Source of the DNA: Christensenella sp. UBA4263
Lineage (GTDB): Bacteria; Bacillota; Clostridia; Christensenellales; Aristaeellaceae
DNA: 30,139 nt
Direction of reading: 5' to 3'
Assembly: GCA_002395225.1 (NCBI GenBank)
Contig: DGWH01000164.1
Location: 1 to 30,139, forward strand
Positions 15,740-24,642 of the stretch are shown one piece after another. Within the stretch, counting starts at the first letter, position 1. Each line of letters starts with the position of its first letter. The notes below the pieces were generated by a model. It did no database searches, was not told where the DNA came from, and saw nothing but the letters and a program-made list of their open reading frames with translations. The position numbers and the translations under genes are program-made.

Positions 15740-17125
15740 ATGACAAATTATCAATCGGTCTCCCGTGGGCTGACCAGCAGCCTCAATTCGCAGCAAACGC
15801 TGCGGTCAAAGAATGGCCCACCGATGATTGTCACCTTTCTGGCAGTTGCATGCACCTTTTTTGCCGGCTTGGGAGACTGGAAGGTCCTTAATGATGCGCT
15901 CAAGGGTCTGCCTAAGGCGGTGGCTCTGGGCACCATTGCCTGCGCGTTTCTGTTTTTCCTGGTGGATGCAGACTTTTCAAACCTCAAAAAGGCTGCCAGC
16001 TATTTTCCAGTCTATTTCATCCTGATTGCTGTATACACCTTTATCAGTATGTACATTTGGGTCACGGATTTTTCCAACTCTTACGTTATCAGCCGAGGCG
16101 GACAAAAGATCTTTTTCCAGACGATTACCATCATCTACGCGGTCTGCATGTGCTATCTGTTTGAGACAGAGGCGACCAACATTCTCTTCTTTACCATGTG
16201 CTCAGTCAATGCGGCCATCATGGTGCTGGAAATGCGAAAGTACGGTGTGGCGGAGAGCATTCTTTCTGTGGTCACCTGTCTCATTACCTTCGGCGATGCG
16301 AAAGGTTTTGTACGTGCCCTGGAGATCCATGACATTACGTTCCTGTTCGGACAGTTCATGATCTACTACGTAATGTTTGCCCCCAGGGGGACGAAACCGG
16401 AAAGGAGACTGCGGAGAATTGCCATTTCCCTGTGTCTCTTTTTTATGCTGGTTGGCCTAAAGCGAAGCACACTGCCGGCTGTTGCACTGATGTGTATCTA
16501 TGTGAAAATCGTCCGTATGACGAAAGTACAGAATCCCCTCATCATGCTGACAGGCGTCGGATTGTTTCTGTTTATCTATCTGTACCTGTATCTGACAAGA
16601 ACCGGCTTCCTGGTTTCCTTTCTTGAATCCCTGGGCATTGACATGATGGGCCGGAACGTCCTGTGGAGCCTGCCGAATGCATACTATGAATTGTCTCCTC
16701 TTTGGAAAGGCCTTGGCTTTGAAAAGGTGACGGAACTGGTCAATATGTGGTGCCGGCAGGGCCTGATTAACCGTCCGTATCCGCTTCACAATGATATCCT
16801 TCGGATATTCATCGAACTGGGGGCACTGGGCTTTACCCTCTGGGCTGGAATCCACTATCTCTTTTATCCCTTTTTCTGGATGTCACGCTTCGATACGGAA
16901 ACCAGCCTCCTGTATATGGCTCTGCTCTCCTACATGACCGTTACGTATCTGACGGATAATACGGCTTTCTATTTCTGGTGTTGTATTGGTCTGCGCATGA
17001 TTCCTATGAGTTACAGTTACCGGATTTTCATTCAGGAGAGAAACCGGCGCTGGAAGCCTCTCTCCAGTGAGAATGCAGCCAATGAAATCTGGGAGATCGA
17101 GATGGAAAGGAAAGCAAGGCAATGA
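15740..17125 (+). CDS. Wzy-like polysaccharide polymerase (O-antigen ligase/polymerase family)
   Basis: The 461-residue protein is almost wholly hydrophobic, with about ten to twelve membrane segments. It carries the large-loop signature of the Wzy/WaaL superfamily: GRNVLWSLPNAYYELSPLWK, GLGFEKV, then RPYPLHNDILRIFIELGALG. This pattern of an Arg-bearing loop followed by HND and ELG is typical of enzymes that join lipid-linked repeat units. The ATG at 15740 follows AAGGAGA. Its end overlaps the next gene by 4 bases (ATGA at 17122-17125). Polymerase rather than ligase is favoured by the neighbouring co-polymerases. Confidence 0.82.
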   Translation: MTNYQSVSRGLTSSLNSQQTLRSKNGPPMIVTFLAVACTFFAGLGDWKVLNDALKGLPKAVALGTIACAFLFFLVDADFSNLKKAASYFPVYFILIAVYTFISMYIWVTDFSNSYVISRGGQKIFFQTITIIYAVCMCYLFETEATNILFFTMCSVNAAIMVLEMRKYGVAESILSVVTCLITFGDAKGFVRALEIHDITFLFGQFMIYYVMFAPRGTKPERRLRRIAISLCLFFMLVGLKRSTLPAVALMCIYVKIVRMTKVQNPLIMLTGVGLFLFIYLYLYLTRTGFLVSFLESLGIDMMGRNVLWSLPNAYYELSPLWKGLGFEKVTELVNMWCRQGLINRPYPLHNDILRIFIELGALGFTLWAGIHYLFYPFFWMSRFDTETSLLYMALLSYMTVTYLTDNTAFYFWCCIGLRMIPMSYSYRIFIQERNRRWKPLSSENAANEIWEIEMERKARQ

Positions 17126-18306
17126 AGCGTGTTCTTTCTAAAGTGCCGGCTTATCTTCGGAACGTCCTCCTCCTGATCTTTCTCTGGCCGATAGCCGCTG
17201 TTATGCGGAGGGTCTGTCCGTCATACCGGAATCTCTGGCTGGTGGCCGAACGTGGATTCGATGCGAGGGATAACGGATACTGGTTTTTCCGATACCTGCG
17301 GAAACAGCACCCGGAGATTAATGCTTGCTTTGTCATTGGTCCGGACAGTCCAGACTACAGTCGGATTGCTGCTTTGGGCAGGACAGTCCCCATGGCATCT
17401 CTTCGCCACTACCTGATGTATCTGTGTGCAGACTACCTGGTCGCCACGCATGTACAGCCAGCCGCTCCGGATATCTGGAAATTCTACCATCTGCGGCAGA
17501 TCGGCATCCGTCCCCGGGGCAGACAGGTATTCCTGCAGCATGGGATCATCAAGGATAATATGCTCTACTTGCACTATCCGAAAGTGCAGGTGGACTTATT
17601 TGTCAGCGGCGGGAAACTGGAATATGACTATCTGACATCAGCATACGGATTCCCTGAGGGAATCATTCGTCAGATCGGGCTCTGCCGTTTTGACAATCTG
17701 CTGAGAAACAATTCCCCCCGTAATGAAATCCTGGTGATGCCCACCTGGCGAGGCTCCGATTACCCATCCGGTGAGGCATTCCCGCAGACCGCGTATTACC
17801 GGAATTTTCAGGCTCTCCTGAATTCTCCCCGGCTCCTTGAACTGCTTGAAAAGCATGACCTGAAACTGATCTTCTACCCTCATATCGAGATGCAGAAGGA
17901 ATTGGGACAATTCACCTCTCCCTCCGACCGGATTGTCCTGGCTGGCTGGGAACATTACGATGTCCAGACCCTCCTGATGCAGTGTAATTTGCTGATCACC
18001 GATTATTCCAGCGTCTTTTTCGATGTCGGGTATATGGGAAAACCAGTGATCTATTTCCAGTTTGATGTGGAGGACTTCCGTAAATACCATTATCAGGAAG
18101 GGTACTTTTCCTATGAAAAGCTTGGTTTCGGCCCTGTGGTCAAAAGCGTGGAAGAGGTCCTTAAGGCACTTGAAGGGGCCATTGAACGCGGTTTTAAGTC
18201 AGAGCCCCTCTACCAGGTTCGCCTGGATACCTTCTTTCCGATGCGGGATGAAAAGAACTGCGAGCGGACATTTGAGATTATTTCCAGTCTGAGAGAGCCC
18301 CATTGA
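17122..18306 (+). CDS. CDP-glycerol:polyglycerophosphate glycerophosphotransferase (TagF/TagB-like)
   Basis: The 394-residue protein has an N-terminal hydrophobic stretch (about 13-30) and the GT-B-like domain of the CDP-glycerol glycerophosphotransferase family. LWLVAERG and DNGYWFFRYL lie near the N-terminus. QHGIIKDN carries the catalytic His at 140, and the second half has MPTWRG, YPH and ITDYSSVFFDVGYMGKPVIY (D near 293). These enzymes transfer glycerol-phosphate (or ribitol-phosphate) from CDP-glycerol onto a growing chain. Its presence suggests a polymer with polyol-phosphate substituents or a teichoic-acid-like backbone. No CDP-glycerol synthase gene is seen here. The start overlaps the polymerase stop by 4 bases. 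Confidence 0.88.
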   Translation: MKRVLSKVPAYLRNVLLLIFLWPIAAVMRRVCPSYRNLWLVAERGFDARDNGYWFFRYLRKQHPEINACFVIGPDSPDYSRIAALGRTVPMASLRHYLMYLCADYLVATHVQPAAPDIWKFYHLRQIGIRPRGRQVFLQHGIIKDNMLYLHYPKVQVDLFVSGGKLEYDYLTSAYGFPEGIIRQIGLCRFDNLLRNNSPRNEILVMPTWRGSDYPSGEAFPQTAYYRNFQALLNSPRLLELLEKHDLKLIFYPHIEMQKELGQFTSPSDRIVLAGWEHYDVQTLLMQCNLLITDYSSVFFDVGYMGKPVIYFQFDVEDFRKYHYQEGYFSYEKLGFGPVVKSVEEVLKALEGAIERGFKSEPLYQVRLDTFFPMRDEKNCERTFEIISSLREPH

Positions 18307-18443
18307 ACGGTTTTGTTTCAGTGGCTGTGTTTCAGATCTGAACAGTTCCTCAGTGGATCGGAACAATATCCGGACAGATGGATAAGCAATGCCGATAAAT
18401 CCAATCATAAGCATGTAAAAACGGGAATCTATGGAGTAAAAAA

Positions 18444-19562
18444 ATGATCCGAGTACTGCACTCCGTCAGCAACATGGCCCGGGCAGGGATTGAAACCATG
18501 CTGATGAATTATTACAGAAAAATGGATCTGTCACAGATCCAGTTTGATTTTCTGGCCAATAAACCCATACCCGGAGAATATGATGAGGAGATCCGACAGA
18601 TGGGGGGACGAGTGTTTGTCAGCCCCGGTCTGAACCCCCTGCATTTTCCCCGGTATGAGCGGTTCATGCGTGACCTGATTGCCGCCAATCCGGAAATCCG
18701 GATCGTTCATGCGCACAACGAAGCTATGGGATATTACGCTCTCAAAAGCGCGAAAGACGCGGGTATCCGGATTCGTATCGCCCATGCACACAACACGCAA
18801 ATCATCCGGGATTACAAGTACCCCCTAAAAATGGTCTGCAAGGCTTTGCTCCCCAGTGCAGCTACAGACTGCTGGAGCTGTGGACGGGATGCGGGGATTT
18901 ACTACTTCGGCGAAAAGAGATGGCGGGAGTCAGGAGTCACATTGCATAATGCCATCGACATCGGCCGGTTCCGCTACCAGGCGGACCAGCGTGCTCGGTT
19001 CCGCCGGCAGGCTGGCTTGGAGAAATGCTTTGTTATTGGTCACGTGGGTCGGTTTAATGTCCAGAAAAACCACAACCGATTGTTGGATATCTTTGCGTGT
19101 CTGCTGCAGGCAGAAAAAGATGCGCGTCTGGTTCTTATCGGTGTGGGTGAACTGGAGGATGCGGTCCGAAAAAAAGCGGACGCGCTGGGGATTCGGGAAA
19201 AGGTCTTATTTCTGGGCCAACTGCCAAATGTGAATGACTGGCTTCAGGCAATGGACTGCTTTGTCCTCCCTTCCCTGTTTGAAGGCCTTCCTGTGGCTGG
19301 TGTCGAGGCACAGGCTGCCGGACTCCCATGCTTTTTCTCCGACAGGGTTACGGACGAAGCCCTGCTGCTTCCCCAGACCTTCCGCATTTCCCTGAAGGAC
19401 TGCGATGAACTGTGGGCACGCCGTATTCTGGAAATAAAAACGAAAAACTATGATCGCCTGCAGGGGGCAGACATTGTCCGGGATGCAGGCTATGACATAG
19501 ACACGGAAGCTGCGAAACTGCAGGCATGGTATCTGGAGATGGCCATGCGTGAACAGAGATGA
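18444..19562 (+). CDS. GT4 family glycosyltransferase (EpsF-like)
   Basis: The 372-residue protein starts with RVLHSVSNMARAGIETMLMN, the Gly-rich acceptor loop of EpsF-type GT4 enzymes. It has IVHAHNEAMGYYAL and IAHAHNT in the N-terminal half, HVGRFNVQKNH at the domain junction, and LPSLFEGLPVAGVEAQA with the conserved E280 and E288 (Ex7E) that bind the nucleotide-sugar. It should add one sugar to the lipid-linked repeat unit on the cytoplasmic face. GGAG lies upstream of the ATG. The 137-base gap before it contains nothing recognisable. It is the last intact gene of the cluster. Confidence 0.9.
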   Translation: MIRVLHSVSNMARAGIETMLMNYYRKMDLSQIQFDFLANKPIPGEYDEEIRQMGGRVFVSPGLNPLHFPRYERFMRDLIAANPEIRIVHAHNEAMGYYALKSAKDAGIRIRIAHAHNTQIIRDYKYPLKMVCKALLPSAATDCWSCGRDAGIYYFGEKRWRESGVTLHNAIDIGRFRYQADQRARFRRQAGLEKCFVIGHVGRFNVQKNHNRLLDIFACLLQAEKDARLVLIGVGELEDAVRKKADALGIREKVLFLGQLPNVNDWLQAMDCFVLPSLFEGLPVAGVEAQAAGLPCFFSDRVTDEALLLPQTFRISLKDCDELWARRILEIKTKNYDRLQGADIVRDAGYDIDTEAAKLQAWYLEMAMREQR

Positions 19563-19609
19563 GGCGGGGGTATTCCTGAAAGAACCTATTGTTATCAGGA
19601 GGAACGGGC

Positions 19610-20745
19610 ATGCAGAAAACAGGAAAACGAATCGCAATGATCGGCCATTAACTGATTCCCTCAAGAAACGGCGGTGTGGAGGTTGTGGTCACTCATCTGG
19701 GACCGCGCCTTGTGGAGCTGGGATATACGGTAACCTGCTATAACCGGACAAATTCGGAGTGTCGGGAAGCCCGGAAAATGGGGCGCCTTGAAAACACCTA
19801 CCGGGGTGTCCGCTTGATCTGGACACCCACCATTAACCGACGCGGTCTGGCCGCGATGTCTTCTTCTATTCTCGCCTCCGTCATGGCGGCCTTTGGCACG
19901 TACGATCTGGTGCATTATCATACAGAAGGCCCTTGTGTTCTCTGCTGGCTGCCGCGGCTCATGGGGAAAAAGGTGTTGGTGACTGTCCATGGATTGGACC
20001 ATCAGCGGCAGAAATGGGGAAAACTTGCCTCTGCCTATATCATGCAGGGAGAAAAAGCCGCTGTACGCCATGCCCACCGGATTATCGTGCTGAGCAAGGG
20101 CGTTCAGACCTATTTTCTTGACCGATACAGGCGGCAAACCGACCTGATCCCCAATGGAATCGACCCTGCGAAGACAAAGGCGGCCAGCGAGATCAAAAAA
20201 AGTTCGGTCTGCTGCCAGAGGAATATATCCTGTTTCTCGGACGTCTGGTGCCGGAAAAAGGTATTCATACCCTCATTGAGGCTTACCAGTCCCTCCAAAC
20301 GGATAAAAAACTGGTCATTACCGGTAGCACATCGGATACCGATGAATATGTGAAACAACTATATGCCATGGCGGGAAACAATCCCTCCATCCTCTTTACG
20401 GGCTTTCAGGACGGCGTGGTAGCAGATGAACTCTACAGCAATGCTTTCGTATATGTCCTCCCCAGCACGCTGGAGGGCATGCCCCTGACACTGCTTGAAG
20501 CCATGAACCTCGGCTGTTGCTGCATAACCTCCGATATAGCTGAATGCATGGATGTGACGGATGGCAGCGGACTGTCCTTCCCCAAGGACGACGCTGAGGC
20601 ATTGAGGGATGTCCTTCAGGACCTTTGTGATCATCCCGAAAAGACTGAGGTGTTTCGACACCGGGCCAGACGTGTTATTTCGGAAAAGCATACCTAGTCG
20701 GAGATTACTGCCAGAACCCATGAGCTCTACTCCACTCTCCTGTAG
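19610..20745 (+). pseudogene. GT4 glycosyltransferase gene with two premature stops and a frameshift
   Basis: The ATG at 19610 follows AGGAGG. After 13 codons TAA (19649-19651) stands where relatives have Lys in the GH-K-x-IPSxxGGVE motif. The frame continues (GGVEVVVTHLGPRLVELGY, VHGLDHQRQKWG, LIPNGID) to a run of seven A's at about 20195-20201, where one missing base shifts the frame by -1. The C-terminal half (YILFLGRLVPEKGIHTLIEA, STLEGMPLTLLEAMNLG) then reads to TAG 20695-20697, which replaces a probable Trp, and stays open to TAG 20743-20745 (SEITARTHELY). Three lesions make a functional product unlikely. The intact parent was a ~378-residue GT4 enzyme, the next glycosyltransferase of the cluster. 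Confidence 0.85.
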
Positions 20746-21327
20746 GCTCAACTCCTCTCCACTTCGTTCACGGGTCTGCAGAAACCTTCGAATCCCAGCT
20801 TAAGATTATCGGAATCGCCGGTGATATGTCTTACACCTGTGAACATATCACCGGATCTGTAACACTGCTGACTATTTCGAGGGAGCCACGGGGTCTGATC
20901 CTCAGCGACTGAAGGAAATGGAAGAGGGAGAATCCCTTGTCGTCGGGGCGCAATCTGATGTTTCGTGCGCTGCCATCAGACCGATAAGACATGGCTTTAG
21001 AAGGGCAGCGCCGGGCGGAGTTTACCGTTCTCGGATTCGCTCTGGGATGGTGTGGCGGACAGGAATTCCATGTCAGGAGAAGGGAAAAACTTCTGGAATT
21101 GGCGTCGAATTGTACTGGTGTACAAACATGGACAGTATCAGCGTGAATGTGGTGACACATGTATGCGCTGACTTTCGGATGTTTTGAAGTATCTCTGGTG
21201 AACGATGCCCAGGATAGTTCCTTTAGTTCTTCGATGAATAGGTGTTCTGGAATTCATGAGTAAATGTCCGACGTGCGGATTGATATGACTGGATAAATGG
21301 CAATCTGAGAATCGCAGATAATGATTA
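20746..21327. other. Non-coding or degenerate stretch after the polysaccharide operon
   Basis: About 580 bases hold no gene I can support. Short open stretches exist in several frames on both strands, but none has a good ribosome binding site or a recognisable motif. Given decayed genes on both sides, this is probably eroded coding sequence or deletion scar. Confidence 0.4.
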
Positions 21328-21374
21328 CCCCGGATTAAAGGTGCCGGTGATTGTATGGAACCTTTAATCCGGGG
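21328..21374 (-). terminator. Strong hairpin at the end of the decayed flippase gene
   Basis: CCCCGGATTAAAGGT (21328-21342) pairs perfectly with 21360-21374, a 15-bp stem with a 17-base loop. It lies 5 bases past the stop of the minus-strand flippase relic. No clear T-run follows on the minus strand, so it may act as a transcript-end stabiliser, a weak terminator, or a barrier between convergent transcripts. Confidence 0.5.
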
Positions 21375-21378
21375 AAAT

Positions 21379-21809
21379 TCATACTCTTTTTTTCAGTAAT
21401 ACACGCTTAAACTGCGCGATGCTTTCCTTGAACAGGAGGCTGCGACCATAGACGGCAAAGAAAAGAATATTGGGCATCACGAAACTAATGCAGGCATTGA
21501 CGATCAGCGTGGACCACAATCCGAAATGCAGAAGGGAGCATAGGAAACAGGATATTGTGCAGGAAACCAGCGCGACAATCACTAGTCCAAAGAAGAAGAA
21601 AACAAACTGGCCGAGAAATTTACGTGGAAACACTTCCTGGAATAGATTATGGAAGAGCCAGGGAATTTCAACCACTACAATCGCAATGACTGAGGAAGAT
21701 AGTGGAGCATGATGGAACGCAGAAAAAAGGGAATAATGATATTGAGTAATTTCAGCATACCGTCAAACACAATATTTCGTGCAGCGTTTTTCGTTCGCTC
21801 GATTTTCAT
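21379..21809 (-). pseudogene. Wzx-type flippase gene with a large internal deletion
   Basis: On the minus strand ATG 21809-21807, behind GGATGG, opens the typical Wzx N-terminus MKIERTKNAARNIVF, followed by LKLLNIIIPFFLRSIM. After about 38 codons the sequence jumps, with a change of frame, to a typical Wzx C-terminus (VEIPWLFHNLFQEVF, two hydrophobic segments, a basic tail) ending at TGA 21381-21379. An intact flippase has about 480-510 residues and 12-14 membrane segments; here only the first segment or so and the last ~100 residues remain. The product cannot flip lipid-linked repeat units. The gene is antiparallel to the polysaccharide operon. Confidence 0.75.
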
Positions 21810-21926
21810 CTATTCATCCATCCTTTTTTGAATCAATGGGGTTAGATTATTATTCCAGGTGGACGCAAGTCTTTGCGGCCTATCGCACTGCAGATGCAGG
21901 CAAGATAAAGAGTCGACTGACTTCTC

Positions 21927-22840
21927 TCATTTTTTCATAACTGCACGCCAGCCCTTCCGCATGAAACGGTAGAAGGCGGAGACCGCATAAACAGTGTGGA
22001 TTTAATTTTTCTGGCATTACTGACCACTGGCAGGTTCCAGCTTTTATTCAGAATCGCTCCATATTTTTCCTGGATGAGGCTGGCGTGATGCAGATATTGG
22101 TCTGTGAAAATCAGCTGATCAATGGAAATGTGCCAAATGGTTGATGCGATCCAGCCTTCTATGTCCTGTATGGAATCTGGATAGTTTTTTTGGGTGAAAT
22201 CCAGCAACCTGTCGATTCCCTCTTCCCAATCAGATACCTTTTTTTCAGAGACTTTTCCCATGATGCTGTCGGGCCGTTTCGTCCAATAGTATTGCTTTGA
22301 GGTGCTGCTGGCGATAGCGTCGCAGCCACACAAGAGATAGGGCATCAAAAGGTTATCCTCAAACAGCATTCCGACTGGAAAACGGTGCTGGGCAAAAAGG
22401 TCTTTGCGTATCAGCTTGCCTCAGGCGCTGAAGATGATCTGATCGTGAGCCATAGCCTTCAAGATCTCACTGTTAGGGATCAGGTGTCGAGTATCTTTGG
22501 ACGCAATGAAAGACGTTGTTTCATCGTATACGCATAAATGTGCCACAGCGGCCACGGGGGTATTGAATTCATTGATTAAATCCATCAGAGTTTTCAGGTA
22601 ATCAGGGCCGACGTAATCATCAGAGTCAATGAAGGATACATAGTCGCCTTTCATTTGATCTAAACCATAATTGCGCGCATCTGACAGACCGCCGTTGGGC
22701 GTATGAAAAACACGGACGTGATCATTCTGTTGTGCATATTCATCACAGATTTGTGGACAGCAATCCGGTGATCCATCGTCGATCAGGAGTAATTCAAAAT
22801 CTGTGAAGCTTTGATTCAGCTGAAAGCTTGAAAAGAGGAA
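21927..22840 (-). pseudogene. GT2 glycosyltransferase gene, 5'-truncated with a premature TGA and a frameshift
   Basis: The minus-strand frame begins abruptly near 22830 (LNQSFTDFELLLIDDGSPD), lacking the usual first ~25 residues. It continues through NGGLSDARNYGLDQMKGDYV and SFIDSDDYV (the DxD motif of GT2 enzymes) to TGA at 22423-22421, where relatives have Trp in the SAWGKLxRxxLF motif. The same frame then resumes with GKLIRKDLFAQHRFPVGMLF and ED. Near 22000 another shift is likely, because a different frame gives YRFMRKGWRAVMKK and a stop at 21929-21927. It lies upstream of the flippase relic on the same strand, so both belonged to one polysaccharide operon. Confidence 0.78.
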
Positions 22841-22855
22841 ATAAAAATGTTAGTA

Positions 22856-22885
22856 TTGCATAACAGGCAGGGCGTGTGCTAGAAT
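22856..22885 (+). promoter_or_regulatory. Promoter of the ferredoxin gene
   Basis: TTGCAT (22856-22861), an 18-base spacer and TAGAAT (22880-22885) preceded by TGC (an extended -10) lie about 40 bases before the ferredoxin ATG and next to the truncated end of the GT2 relic. Confidence 0.65.
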
Positions 22886-22923
22886 GCAGACCGTAGGAAT
22901 AAAACATTGGGAGGTGAAAATCC

Positions 22924-23094
22924 ATGGCATACAAGATTTCTGATGATTGCATTTCCTGCGGCGTCTGCGCGAGCAACTGCCCCGTGAGTGCTATTACCGA
23001 GGGAGACGGCAAGTTCGTTATTGATGCAGATTCCTGCATTGATTGTGGCGCTTGCGCTGAGAACTGCCCGGTTTCTGCTCCTTCTCAGGAGTAA
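22924..23094 (+). CDS. 2[4Fe-4S] ferredoxin (56 aa)
   Basis: The tiny protein has two CxxCxxCxxxCP motifs: C9, C12, C15, C19 and C38, C41, C44, C48. This is the classical clostridial ferredoxin layout and length. It carries electrons at low potential between enzymes such as pyruvate:ferredoxin oxidoreductase and hydrogenase, and could also serve radical SAM enzymes. The ATG follows GGGAGGTG at good spacing. Its own promoter and UUCG-loop terminator make it a highly expressed single-gene unit. It marks the return to ordinary chromosome after the decayed island. Confidence 0.96.
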   Translation: MAYKISDDCISCGVCASNCPVSAITEGDGKFVIDADSCIDCGACAENCPVSAPSQE

Positions 23095-23106
23095 TTTGTG
23101 TTGATG

Positions 23107-23136
23107 AAAAGCATCCGGTTCGCCGGATGCTTTTTT
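23107..23136 (+). terminator. Terminator of the ferredoxin gene
   Basis: AAAAGCATCCGG and CCGGATGCTTTT form a stem closed by a stable TTCG tetraloop, followed by a T-run. Confidence 0.92.
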
Positions 23137-23155
23137 CATTTGAACCCGGATTGAC

Positions 23156-23183
23156 TTGACAAAAAAGCGGTTGGAATTATACT
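23156..23183 (+). promoter_or_regulatory. Promoter of the CapA-peptidase-hydrolase operon
   Basis: TTGACA (23156-23161), a 16-base spacer and TATACT (23178-23183) lie about 200 bases upstream of the CapA-like start. The 5' leader (23190-23379) is GC-rich, and I recognise no riboswitch in it. Confidence 0.6.
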
Positions 23184-23379
23184 TGACAGAGACGGGACGG
23201 ACTGGCTGGTCTGTTTCGAACCGGACCGGGCGGCAGAGGAAAGCGGCTCTGTACTCGCACGGAAAAGAACAGCGGGGAGCGGCCTGGCGCCCGGCGGCGG
23301 TTTGTGAAAGGGGCGGAAACGAAGCAGCGCCGGCAAAAGACTGACTTCGGGGAGGAGAACCGGAAAGGGAGGGAAGACA

Positions 23380-24642
23380 GTGAAAAAGAAAAACGGAATC
23401 TCCGTCGGAACAATTCTGATTCTCTCTCTGTCACTGGGCGTTGTCACACTGACCTTTTTGTTTCTTCTGGTTATCTCGGGCAGTGATTTTGGACGGATGG
23501 AGAATCAGAAGGCGGATGAACGGCCGGCGGAGGAAAGTCCGGCCGTGGTGATGGATGAAAAGGCGGAGGATGCGCAGAGAGATTCCCGCGGTGCGGATGC
23601 GGAGACGCTGCCGGAGGAGAGCGGAGACCCGATTCAGATTGCCCTGTCATTTGCCGGCGATATTACGGTGACCAGAGGAATGCAGGAAACCCTGATGATC
23701 AATGATCATGAATATGACTTTACACGGGCATTTGCAGGGGTTTCCGGCGCGTTCGGCGAGGCGGATCTTTCCATTGCAACGCTTGAAACGCTGATTAATA
23801 CCATGGCACCCTATGATACCTATAATGCACCGCCCGACCTCCTAGAGGCGCTTAAGGCGATTGGCATTCATCATCTGAATCTGGCAACTGAGCACATGAT
23901 GGACCTGGGCTTTGACGGGCTGAAGGCCACAAAACTTGAGGTAACGCGCCTTGGGATGGAATACAGCGGGTATCTCTCCCAGAGCGAACTGGAGGGAATC
24001 ATCAGTGTAAACGGCGTCAAAATTGCCGTCCTGGCCTATACGTACGGACTGAGCGATGAAGGGAGAGTATTGACGGGGAAGTCGGGTCTTAAAGAGATTC
24101 CGATTTTCTCCATTCAGAAAGTTCTGGAAGGCATACGAACCGTGCGCGCACAGGGGGCGGACCTGGTGGTGGTTCTCCCGCACTGGGGGACGAAAAATGT
24201 GGAAACCGTGACAGAGGGCATGCGCAAAACCGCACAGCAGATGGCCGAGGCAGGAGCGGACCTGATCATCGGGACGCACCCGAATGTGGTTTCTGAGGCC
24301 GGGTTTATTGAGACAAAGCGGGCGGATGGCCGGATGCATGAGACGCTGGTCTGTTACTCGATCGGCGGACTGCTCACCGAGGCTCGGAATGATGACAACG
24401 CAGCCGGAATGATTCTGAATGTGGGGATTGAATATGACCCGGGGACCAGGAGCTGCCGGATCCGGAACTGCCGGCCCATTCCCCTGTATATTTACCAGGA
24501 CAGAATCAATGACCGGCGGATATGGCGCGCGCTGAATGTGCTGGATGAGGAGCAGCTAGGGCAGGTGTCAGAGACGGTCCGGGAAAAGGCCGCAGGGGCG
24601 ATGGCGCGCGTAAAGTCGATGACGGGGGATATTGAACGATGA
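23380..24642 (+). CDS. CapA-family protein (poly-gamma-glutamate synthesis-like), membrane-anchored
   Basis: A GTG start at 23380 follows GGGAGGGAAG. The 420-residue protein has one N-terminal membrane segment (about 9-33), an acidic low-complexity linker (to ~85), and a CapA domain. Family elements are SFAGDITVTRGM, SIATLETLI (as the NLE motif), IHHLNLATEHMMDLG, VVVLPHWGTKNV and GADLIIGTHPNVV, with metal-binding-type Asp and His residues as in metallophosphatase-like CapA proteins. In Bacillus CapA takes part in poly-gamma-glutamate capsule making, but most family members in gut Bacillota have no known substrate and no CapB/CapC partner, as here. Its stop overlaps the next start by 4 bases. 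Confidence 0.88.
   Translation: MKKKNGISVGTILILSLSLGVVTLTFLFLLVISGSDFGRMENQKADERPAEESPAVVMDEKAEDAQRDSRGADAETLPEESGDPIQIALSFAGDITVTRGMQETLMINDHEYDFTRAFAGVSGAFGEADLSIATLETLINTMAPYDTYNAPPDLLEALKAIGIHHLNLATEHMMDLGFDGLKATKLEVTRLGMEYSGYLSQSELEGIISVNGVKIAVLAYTYGLSDEGRVLTGKSGLKEIPIFSIQKVLEGIRTVRAQGADLVVVLPHWGTKNVETVTEGMRKTAQQMAEAGADLIIGTHPNVVSEAGFIETKRADGRMHETLVCYSIGGLLTEARNDDNAAGMILNVGIEYDPGTRSCRIRNCRPIPLYIYQDRINDRRIWRALNVLDEEQLGQVSETVREKAAGAMARVKSMTGDIER

Noticed and set aside
20190..20205. Programmed -1 frameshift at a run of seven A's in the second GT4 gene
   Set aside because: The run could slip, but the same gene also has an early TAA and a late TAG, so frameshifting alone would not restore the protein.
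20831..21187. Short ORFs on both strands after the polysaccharide operon
   Set aside because: No ribosome binding site or known motif on either strand, and the region sits between decayed genes.
22421..22423. TGA read as Trp (alternative genetic code), since TGA sits at a conserved Trp of the GT2 gene
   Set aside because: TGA ends several intact genes here (for example the GDPD-neighbouring operon, the CapA-like and the phosphatase genes), and the GT2 gene has other lesions (missing 5' end, a second shift). A pseudogene is the simpler reading.
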